From NCBI GenBank assembly GCA_000980735.1, contig LBFQ01000054.1, positions 17,429-30,226 of the forward strand: DNA of 12,798 nucleotides, read 5' to 3'. The stretch is from Candidatus Caldipriscus sp. T1.2 (GTDB lineage Bacteria > Hydrothermota > Hydrothermia > LBFQ01). The first letter of the stretch is position 1, and the number at the start of each line of letters is the position of its first letter. The notes beneath the pieces are model-generated. The model ran no database searches. It was not told the origin of the DNA and worked only from the letters and a program-made list of their open reading frames with translations. Of the stretch, positions 1 through 7,500 are shown piece by piece. The position numbers and the translations under genes were made by a program.

Positions 1-644
1 TTATGCCGAAAGGGTCAGGCGTAATGGTCCTTGCGTATACCAGGAGCTGGGGAGCGGGTGGAACGGATTTTTGGGCGTTTGAGATAGACGAAAATGGGAA
101 CCTATTATACTCGGCTACTTACGGTGGAAGCGGTGATGACATCCCGTATATGGGGATAAACACGAGCGATGGAGGTTATATATTTGTTGGAACATCAAAT
201 GCATCCTTCTCGGGTAGGGCTTACGACTACTTTGTTGTAAAGGTAAGCCCGGGAGGATATTCCTGTATAAGGAGCTTCACAACACCCACTATAACGAATT
301 TCAACCCCACCATAAATACAACTTCGGAAACACCCTTATCCTCAACACCTGGAAATTCCGACCCCAACTTCACCCAATCCTCTCCAGATCTTGACTATAA
401 CGTTGTATGTGCGCCCCTTGGAGGGGATGATGAACTTTCCGTACTTGAGGGGGAAAAGGCCCTTTATTCGATAAACGTTTACGGGAACAGGCTTGTGGTT
501 AAGGCGGAGGGAAGGGAAATAAAGATCTTCTCCGTGGATGGTAGGCTAAAGATGAGCTTTTTCAACGAGGTTGAGATCTTACTACCGAAAGGGATATACA
601 AGGTGAAGGTTGGAAGGGATGAGCATAATGTTATCATAAAGTGA
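1..644 (+). CDS. C-terminal part of a secreted repeat protein with a Por/type IX-like sorting domain (5' end outside window)
   Basis: The frame is open to the left edge. The Met at base 3 lies inside a repeat, so it is unlikely to be the true start. Residues 1-85 (counted from base 3) hold one and a half copies of a beta-rich repeat with the pattern AYTRSWGAGGTDFWAFEID, TYGGSGDD, TSDGGYIFVGTS, YDYFVVKV. This is typical of extracellular propeller-like repeats in Bacteroidetes- and WOR-3-type secreted proteins. A Pro/Thr/Ser/Asn-rich linker follows (about 93-130). The last ~65 residues resemble a type A sorting tail: EIKIFSVDGRL, then LLPKGIYKVKVG and a hydrophobic/Lys end. The likely role is a cell-surface or secreted protein exported across the outer membrane; ligand unknown. 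The stop TGA (642-644) directly abuts the stop of the convergent ABC gene. The family is inferred from pattern; the sorting tail is the firmest part. Confidence 0.75.
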   Translation, partial: MPKGSGVMVLAYTRSWGAGGTDFWAFEIDENGNLLYSATYGGSGDDIPYMGINTSDGGYIFVGTSNASFSGRAYDYFVVKVSPGGYSCIRSFTTPTITNFNPTINTTSETPLSSTPGNSDPNFTQSSPDLDYNVVCAPLGGDDELSVLEGEKALYSINVYGNRLVVKAEGREIKIFSVDGRLKMSFFNEVEILLPKGIYKVKVGRDEHNVIIK

Positions 645-2477
645 TCAGAGGTTCTGAAGGCTGTAAAGGCGGTAATATATCCCTCCCATTTCCATAAGCT
701 CCCTGTGGCTTCCCACCTCAACTATCCTACCCTTTTGCAATACCACTATCTTATCCGCCAAGGTTGCGGTTGCGAGTCTGTGCGCCACTATTATTAAGTT
801 TTTCCCCGAAAACTCCTCCAGTAGTATCTTCTTTATTTTAAGCTCGGTTATTGCATCCAAGTTGCTCGTTGCCTCATCAAAAATCACTATAGGCCTGTTA
901 AAAGTCAAAGCCCTCAAAACCGCTATTATCTGCTTTTCACCCGTCGAAAGCTGGTTATACTCTTTTTCCAAAAGGTAAGAAAATCCAAGTTTTTCAAAGA
1001 TCTCTTTGTATTCCAAATCGTACCCGAATGTGATGTTGTTTTCAATACTATCCGCAAAAACCGTCAATTCCTGTATAACCGGGGAAAATAGGGACCTCAA
1101 AAGCCTTTTATCCCATTCCCTCGTATCAAGTCCAAAAACCTCAACCTTCCCGTAATTTGGTGTGTAAAATCCCATCATAAGGTTGAGCATGGTTGTTTTA
1201 CCCGAACCCGTCTTACCAACGAGGGCCACCTTCTCCCCACTTTTTATTTCCAAATTTATATCCCTTAAGGCAAAATTTTCCCCATCGTAAGAAAACGTTA
1301 CGTTTTCAAACCTTATAGCAACATCACCAAGTTTCCCGCCCTTCCCGTTATAGTTCTCCTCATTTTCAGAAAGGAAACTCATAACCTTCTCATAACCCGC
1401 AACGGAAGATTGTATATTCTGGATCCTTTCCCCAAACTCCCTTATAGGCTGAAATAGGAGATCAACGTAGCTTAAAAAGGCGACAAGGCTTCCAAAGCTT
1501 ATCTCGTTTCTCAAGATCCCACCTGCCGAATACCAGATAATTATCGCTATACCCACGTAGCTCATAAGGGATATTAGGGGAATGAATATGCCAAAGATAT
1601 AAGCCACCTTCATATAAGCGGAGTAAAGGTTTTTGTTTATCTTCGAAAATCTCCCGAACATCTCCTTGTATATCCCAAGGTTCTGTATGAGCCTCAGGCC
1701 CCATATATTTTCCTGAACGAAAGCGTTTAGGTTTGCTATAAGGTTCCTAACCTCCCTCCAAGCCCTGGTTATAATTATGGAAAAAACGTAAGAAAAGAGC
1801 AAAACCAATGGAACCAAGAGGAGAACGAGGAAAGTGAGCTTACTGTTTATGCTCAGCATAACCGATAGGGCGAGGAAGAATAATAGGATATCCTTTAAAA
1901 TTACGAGGAAGCCTTCGGAATATGCTTGGGCTACCGCGGACACATCCCCAGTTAAACGGGTTAGAACTACACCCAAGGGGGTCTTGTCATAATATTGCGC
2001 GGGGAGTTTCAGGGCATGCTGGAAGGTTTCCATCCTTAATTCGTGGGATATTAACTGGGAAACTTTATTCCCGTAATAGGAAAAGCCAAGATTTGCGAAA
2101 AATTTAACCGCCAAGAGTAGAAGGAAAAGGGCAAACATCACCCTTATACCCCTTATATCCTCCTCCCTGTATTTCAATATTTTTTCCTTAGGTAGGGCTA
2201 AAAGGGAATCGGAACGAACATAACCCACCGGGGTTTTGTAATACCTCTCTTTCCCTACCCTACTTTCCAACTCCCATTTTGGGATCTTGGTTATATCAAC
2301 GAAATTACCCGTCTTTCTATCCACGGCGTATCTAGGCAGAACATAATGGTCTATTGTGAACCTCACGATCTGGGGTATTGCGATCTCTATAAGGGAAGAA
2401 ATTACAAGCAAGAATAGGGCAAGGGAAAATAGCGCCTTATGGTTCTTAAGCCTCAGTAATAGGCCTATTAGCGCCAT
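645..2477 (-). CDS. ABC exporter, fused transmembrane and ATPase domains (MsbA/multidrug type)
   Basis: A 610-residue half-transporter, expected to act as a dimer in the inner membrane and to export a lipid or hydrophobic compound. Membrane helices fill roughly residues 15-330. A long hydrophilic, presumably extracytoplasmic, segment lies between helices 1 and 2 (about 43-105). The ATPase domain has an aromatic A-loop (FSYD, ~397), Walker A GKTGSGKTT (~421-429), Q-loop Gln (~469), a divergent signature LSTGEKQ (~510-516), Walker B IVIFDEATSNLD with Glu (~535) and the switch His in VAHR (~566). I chose ATG at 2477 because it overlaps the end of the small upstream ORF and puts a normal cytoplasmic start before helix 1. 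A TTG at 2513 would add 12 residues in the same frame, but it lies inside the small ORF and has no ribosome site. Substrate cannot be told; a lipid A or lipid flippase role is possible given the LptA-like gene nearby. Confidence 0.9.
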   Translation of the reverse strand: MALIGLLLRLKNHKALFSLALFLLVISSLIEIAIPQIVRFTIDHYVLPRYAVDRKTGNFVDITKIPKWELESRVGKERYYKTPVGYVRSDSLLALPKEKILKYREEDIRGIRVMFALFLLLLAVKFFANLGFSYYGNKVSQLISHELRMETFQHALKLPAQYYDKTPLGVVLTRLTGDVSAVAQAYSEGFLVILKDILLFFLALSVMLSINSKLTFLVLLLVPLVLLFSYVFSIIITRAWREVRNLIANLNAFVQENIWGLRLIQNLGIYKEMFGRFSKINKNLYSAYMKVAYIFGIFIPLISLMSYVGIAIIIWYSAGGILRNEISFGSLVAFLSYVDLLFQPIREFGERIQNIQSSVAGYEKVMSFLSENEENYNGKGGKLGDVAIRFENVTFSYDGENFALRDINLEIKSGEKVALVGKTGSGKTTMLNLMMGFYTPNYGKVEVFGLDTREWDKRLLRSLFSPVIQELTVFADSIENNITFGYDLEYKEIFEKLGFSYLLEKEYNQLSTGEKQIIAVLRALTFNRPIVIFDEATSNLDAITELKIKKILLEEFSGKNLIIVAHRLATATLADKIVVLQKGRIVEVGSHRELMEMGGIYYRLYSLQNL

Positions 2478-2545
2478 TTTAGATATGCCAAATAGCCTAA
2501 AACCAAAACCCAAAAGACGACGTAAGCAAGAACAAGGTATATCAT
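2468..2545 (-). CDS. 25-residue single-helix membrane peptide, CcmD-like pattern
   Basis: A 25-codon ORF that begins MIYLVLAYVV, continues through a Trp-containing hydrophobic core and ends GYLAYLKWR, stop TAA. It is one transmembrane helix with a positively charged C-terminal end. The spacing Y-L-x-x-A-Y-x-V-x-W ... Y-L-x-x-L-x-x-R is what CcmD/CcmD-like haem-exporter subunits show, although those are usually 40-70 residues. Its ATG overlaps the TGA of the YidD-like gene (ATGA), and its last codons overlap the ATG of the ABC exporter by 10 bases, so all three should be translated together. An AAAGGT tract lies about 9 bases upstream. No other cytochrome-c maturation gene is visible, so it may instead be a small accessory subunit of the exporter. 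That it is translated is inferred from the tight coupling and the coherent composition. Confidence 0.55.
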   Translation of the reverse strand: MIYLVLAYVVFWVLVLGYLAYLKWR

Positions 2546-2877
2546 CTCAAAAGGACCTTTGGGACCTCTTCAACCTTCGGAGAAAAAAGCTCCAACGTAT
2601 CCACAAGCTTTCCCTTATGCACATCGTAAATTGTTCCAGCCAAGCTCCAAGAACCGGGATTGCACCTTTGTAATCTGTCCGAAGCCATAAAAAATCCCCA
2701 TATCCCGTACATCTCAACCGCCTTCCTTCCAAACCTTGAACAGGATAAACTGAAGTTGCAAACGTCCGGCTGTATATCCGATAGGAAAACTTGGTAAAGC
2801 CTGATTATAGCCCAACCGAAGGTTTGAAAGGGGTCAAAGAAAAGTTTGGATGGTAAGGAGAGTAGCACCAAGATCAT
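2542..2877 (-). CDS. yidD: YidD-family membrane protein insertion efficiency factor homologue
   Basis: A 111-residue protein. The core has AIIRLYQVFLSD (23-34), a Cys pair in CNFSLSCSRFG (40-50, matching the family's CxFxPTCSxY), KAVEMYG (52-58), then FFMASDRLQRCNP (62-74, matching the family's RL.RCNP). The N-terminal 20 residues are hydrophobic (MILVLLSLPSKLFF), a likely signal or membrane segment, and there is a ~35-residue C-terminal extension ending in an acidic/Lys stretch. This is the longer YidD form seen in some diderms. YidD is thought to assist YidC-dependent insertion of inner membrane proteins. Here it is not beside rnpA/rpmH/yidC, where it is usually found; it heads a unit with a tiny membrane peptide and an ABC exporter. 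The start is 9 bases after the TPR gene's stop and is preceded by TAGAAT-N6. Confidence 0.85.
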   Translation of the reverse strand: MILVLLSLPSKLFFDPFQTFGWAIIRLYQVFLSDIQPDVCNFSLSCSRFGRKAVEMYGIWGFFMASDRLQRCNPGSWSLAGTIYDVHKGKLVDTLELFSPKVEEVPKVLLR

Positions 2878-2883
2878 CCCGAA

Positions 2884-2889
2884 ATTCTA
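2884..2889 (-). promoter_or_regulatory. -10-like box TAGAAT, 6 bases before the yidD start
   Basis: The minus strand reads TAGAAT, then TTCGGG, then ATG. The distance puts the expected transcription start on the ATG, so the transcript would be leaderless. The hexamer begins within the stop codon (TAG) of the TPR gene. No -35 element recognised. Confidence 0.4.
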
Positions 2890-4578
2890 ACGGCGAAAGT
2901 TATTTTCACAAACTCCCTTATAGTTCCTATAAATTTTCCTGTAATCCTCTTCTATGTACTTCCATACTTCCCTCAAGGTCCTCCTTCCATTATCCTCCCC
3001 GAGGGCACATGAAATTAAAGCGTGATGTAGTATAACCTCCGGGTCCATCCTACCCTTATCAAGGTATATCTTTATGGCTTCCTCTATTAGCCTCTTTGCA
3101 TCCTCCCTTTTCCCCATCAAAAAGTATATCCAACCCTTCGTATCAAGGATATACTCGTTCGGACAAAGCTCGTAGGATCTCTCTATCAAAACCCTTGCGG
3201 TATCAAGTTTGTAATTCAAAAGGGAAATCTTATATGCCCAGTTGTTTAATACAATGGCAAGCTGGCAATCGTTCAATTTGAATGAGTACCTCTCCAACAA
3301 ACTTTTGTACATAACATACAAACTTTCCGCCTGCATCAACCTCAGGTATATATCCCCAAGCTCAAACCAAAAATTTAAGCTGTCGGGGAAGTTTTCCGTT
3401 AGGGTTTTTATCGTTTTCTTTGCCAAGTTAAGGTCCCTAACCCTCTTGGAATAAGAATAAATCTCAAGTAGCAAGGGAATATTTTTCGGGTCTATTTCCA
3501 CCAATTCAGAGTAAAATTTTTTTGCAAGATTTTTGTTTCCGGATTTTGCGTAAAACCGCGCAAAAACGAGCTTTCCCAAAGGGTCTTTTTTGTCCCCCTC
3601 CTTAAGAAGTACCCCAAATTTCCTCGGATTTTCCTCAATGCCCGATAGGATCATGAGGTAAGCCAACCTATATTCGTCATCTTTATTTTCAAGTTCAAAT
3701 GCCCTTTTTGCGTGCTTTAAGGCGGTTAAGGTATCTCCGAGCCTTAGGAAGGCATGCGTCAGTATATTCCTTGCCCTCGCATCATCCCCGTTTTTTGCCA
3801 AAAACTCCGAAACCTCCCTTATACCCTCCCTTATTTTCTCCCTATTTTTACCCATTATAAGGGCATATCCCCAATACAAATTGGGTCTTTCAAAACCCAA
3901 ATCCTCGTACATACCCGCCAGAAAGCTCAACGCCTCTTCCCCATCCCTCCTAGTCAAAAGGTACGCTATCTTAAAACCCAAGGTTGTATCCTTCTGTATT
4001 GTGTAAGCTTCCTTGTAGAATTCTAAAGCCCTCTGGTAATTCCCCTTCTTCTCATAACATAAGCCCATTGAAAGTAGAACCCTCCTCCTCTCATATCTGT
4101 CCCTTATTTCGTCAATTGAAAATTTATCAAACAATTGGATGGCGGAGTCGCACTTATTCATCCTCGCATAAAGGACCGCCAGATCCTTTACCGCCTCGGG
4201 ATAACCCTTATCCGCGGATAATTTATAGAACTTCAGCGCTTCCTTATTCTCCCCCGCATTCTCAAAGACCTTCCCAACATAATCTAAAACCTCGGGAATA
4301 TCAGAGAACTTTTTAAAGTTCTTCCTTACAAAGCTTTTAAAAGCCTTCCAATCTTGCACAGAAACGAACTTCCTGTAAATGTAATACTTCCAAACCGCAG
4401 GATCCTTGGTGTTTTTTATTATCCCCTCCAAAAGGCTATCTATGTTCCAGTTTAGCTCCGAGTAAAGTTTTACCTTAAGGCTATCGGGCAAAGAATCCTT
4501 GTAAGCTTCAAACAACTTCCTCGCGCTGTCGGGATAAGCCTGACCCAAAAGGAGCAATTTTAGATATATTTCCATCAT
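2887..4578 (-). CDS. TPR-repeat protein coupled to the C25 peptidase
   Basis: A 563-residue, mostly helical protein built from tetratricopeptide-like repeats. Clear units lie near 100-150 (ENKEALKFYKLSADKGYPEA, then LAVLYARMNKCDSAIQLF), 165-200 (LSMGLCYEKKGNYQRALEFYKEAY), 270-300, 345-370 and 440-505. The last contains ILDTKGWIYFLMGKREDAK, the 'GW.YF.G' pattern common in envelope TPR proteins. Residues 1-13 (MMEIYLKLLLLGQ) are mildly hydrophobic. They may be a short signal peptide cleaved after GQA, or simply the first helix, so its cell location is uncertain. The ATG at 4578 overlaps the TGA of the peptidase gene (ATGA), so the two are probably translated together. This suggests a scaffold, chaperone or partner role for the secreted peptidase; that link is inferred from context only. 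Confidence 0.8.
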   Translation of the reverse strand: MMEIYLKLLLLGQAYPDSARKLFEAYKDSLPDSLKVKLYSELNWNIDSLLEGIIKNTKDPAVWKYYIYRKFVSVQDWKAFKSFVRKNFKKFSDIPEVLDYVGKVFENAGENKEALKFYKLSADKGYPEAVKDLAVLYARMNKCDSAIQLFDKFSIDEIRDRYERRRVLLSMGLCYEKKGNYQRALEFYKEAYTIQKDTTLGFKIAYLLTRRDGEEALSFLAGMYEDLGFERPNLYWGYALIMGKNREKIREGIREVSEFLAKNGDDARARNILTHAFLRLGDTLTALKHAKRAFELENKDDEYRLAYLMILSGIEENPRKFGVLLKEGDKKDPLGKLVFARFYAKSGNKNLAKKFYSELVEIDPKNIPLLLEIYSYSKRVRDLNLAKKTIKTLTENFPDSLNFWFELGDIYLRLMQAESLYVMYKSLLERYSFKLNDCQLAIVLNNWAYKISLLNYKLDTARVLIERSYELCPNEYILDTKGWIYFLMGKREDAKRLIEEAIKIYLDKGRMDPEVILHHALISCALGEDNGRRTLREVWKYIEEDYRKIYRNYKGVCENNFRR

Positions 4579-7500
4579 ATTATAAACTTATAAATTTTCT
4601 TCCCCACCTTCAGGAAATATACCCCCTTCCTCAAATTCAGCCTTATTTCTCCCTCTCCCTTTACCTCCCTCTGAAATACCCTCTTTCCGGCGATATCGTA
4701 GATCTCTATATTAACCGATTTCGGGAATGAAAACAGGATCCTACCCCCCCTGCTTATGTAGATTTCCGTTTTATCACTTTCCTTGTAAGATATTGAAGTT
4801 GAGATGTTCGTGTCCGGCATCTCCCAGGATGGATATCCCGTATTCCACCTGTTCCCCCTAACCATACCCCACCTGATCCTACCCGTGTTCCCCAAATTCC
4901 AAGCATAAAACTTGTTTCCAGCCGTCCCCGCGAACATCTCCATCCTACCATCCCCATCAACGTCGTATATCAAAAATCCCCCATGCACAACCTCCTCCCT
5001 GTACCTATCACCATGTCCTAGGTTTATAGGGAAACCCAAAGCTTCTCCGTTTATACCGAGGGCGTGTATCCTGCTCCTCGCATCGCTGAAAATAGCCTCA
5101 TCCTTCCCATCCCCATTAATGTCCCCCGTAAGCATAAACCTGCTTCCCGCTGGGGGTTCGGAGGAGATAATGTAAAGTTGGTTCTCGTTAAGGTCCCTAA
5201 CTTCAAAAAATGTGCTACCCATGAGAGCAAGATCCAAAACCCCATCCCCGTTCCAATCAAGGGTTATAGGAACATCTATGTTTGATATGTTGGAAAAGGT
5301 TACCGTATCAACCCTGTTTCCGAACCTGTCAAGGATCACAGCGACTCTCCCCCCATCCACTATTATCTCTGGTATCGAATCCCCGTTTATGTCGTCAAGC
5401 CTTACCCCTTTATAAAGGACCCTATTAAGCTTCCTTGGGAATCCCGGCTTTTCCGAACAGTTGTAATTTATCATATGGACCGTATCGTTTGATAAGAATA
5501 CAAGTTCCCATATCCTATCCCTATCAAAGTCATAAGCGGCCATAAAGTCATCCCTCCATTGGTAAGGTCCGCAGGAGTTTATCAAATTCCCGTTCCCATC
5601 AAGGAAATATATCTGGGGTCCGGATCTAAAAGCTATTCTTGGGATCCCACCTCCCATAAATAGTCCCAATACCACGGGACCAGTTGGGGGATTGGAAAGG
5701 TTGTACCTCCAAAGTAAGTTCCCATCCTTTGAAAGTGCCAATATTCCCGGATTTGAACCCGCAACTCCAAACACCACCTCCATCTCCCCATCCCCGTTTA
5801 TGTCTCCTATAGCGGGAGGAGCGGAGATCTCCGTCCTGTTGGGATAATTATCCACATTATACACCCAAAGTACTTCCCCGTTATGCCTTAAAGCCCAAAC
5901 CTGGTTAAATAGGGAGGAGAAAACTATCTCGTATTCGGGAGATGTCCTATCAAGCTGTCCCGCTATGGGGAAGGTCCTATGGATTGGATAAATTACATCC
6001 TTTGGGTTGAACCTGAAGGGTGGATTTGCCTTACCGCAAACCTCGACACTTCTTTGCCCTATCACCCCATCAAATATCCTTGATACGGAATAACACTTGG
6101 TCGAGTTATCCGAAAGTTGATCCCTTATAAACCGCCAATTTGAAGGAACGACATCCAAAATTTCTCCATCCCTCCAAACCAAGTAAGATTGTGCGGTACT
6201 ATCCCAGAATACCTTAATATTCATATAACCAGGTTCAAGGAATACGTTGGGGGGGGAGAAGCTCGAGGAGGGAAGGGTTATATCCGCAAAAATCGTATCC
6301 CCATAACCGTTATAGATCCTAAGCGTCAAATTACTACCCGGCGAATAGCTACCGGAAAGGATCACGCTGAAGGATGTGTCCGAAAATCTTAAAGGTTGAA
6401 GGTTGGGGTAAATTCCCGGGGAAATCAGGGTGAAAGGACCGGAGAAAAGATCCGCGCGGATGGTATCCGAAATTCCCCCACCCTCGTTATATACCAAAAT
6501 TTTCAATTTTATATTCCCAGCGGAGGTATCAACGAAGGTTCCAACGAACCTAAGCTTCGGTCCCTTGGATGTAAAGCTTATAAACCTTGAGGATGTATCG
6601 CACAAGGAACACCCGAAGATGAGGATCCCAGACACGTCCCTATTACCAACGAACCTTTCTATTTGAACGTTTAGGGAGAAAAAGGCGGAATCCCCCGGCG
6701 GAATATCCGGAAGGTTTAGGGAATCGCTACCCAAACCGGAAATGCCCAATAACTTTACGAAGGGAGAATTTAACGTTATTGAGGAAACATTCTTAAGGTA
6801 GCCGGAAATTACGGTATTTTCTCCCGAAATTTGGGAACTTATATTTAAGCCCCTTAAGGAGAGTTTGGGAGGGGAGACGAGTAGGGTTTCAATTTTTGGA
6901 AGATAATTATGTGAGTTTATTCCAACCAAAATCGGATTTTCGCTTATTAAGTTTAGCCTTACCTCCAAACTTCCGCTTGCGCTGTCCCTAAATATTTCAA
7001 CCCCATCCTGCACAACCACAACGAGGGATGATGAGGGAAGGGATGAGATCCTCAAGGTATCACCCGAGAGGCTCAAGGATGGGGACATACTTAAGGGTTG
7101 GGTTTTGTGTATTAAAAGGGCAGGGTCTCCTATGAGACCGTAGCTTATTCCTTCATAAACGTAAGTTTCTATATAACCCAACCATGCGGAGTAAGATTTT
7201 GCATAAAAGTCTATTAAACCAGCATAAAAACCGCTTGTATCATCGTACGCCCCCCTAAGCCCGTTTCCAACGAGGTTTATCCCAACCGAGGGAGCACTCT
7301 CCTTCTGAGGACCGTAAGAAGCTATGCTTTTACCTTCCTTGAATATTAGATTGCCTACGGAGTTGGTGTTTGGGGAATTAACCAAGCATCCTATATGGAG
7401 CCAAACGATGGGTGAAGAGTCCGTGTTTAGCCTGAATATATCGTGAATGCTAAACTGAACGGTCGTACTATCCAAATTTACTATAAAAGTCCTATAGTTT

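Noticed and set aside
626..670. Intrinsic terminator at the first convergent junction
   Set aside because: Only the 6-base palindrome TGATCA is present, with no stem-loop followed by a T run.
2477..2513. Upstream TTG start for the ABC exporter (12 extra residues)
   Set aside because: The extra codons overlap the small membrane ORF in another frame, add GFGFRLFGISK before a normal N-terminus, and have no ribosome site.
3984..4316. Plus-strand 110-codon ORF inside the TPR gene
   Set aside because: Low-complexity Ser/Pro/Arg-rich translation antisense to a well-supported TPR protein; no motif or start signal.
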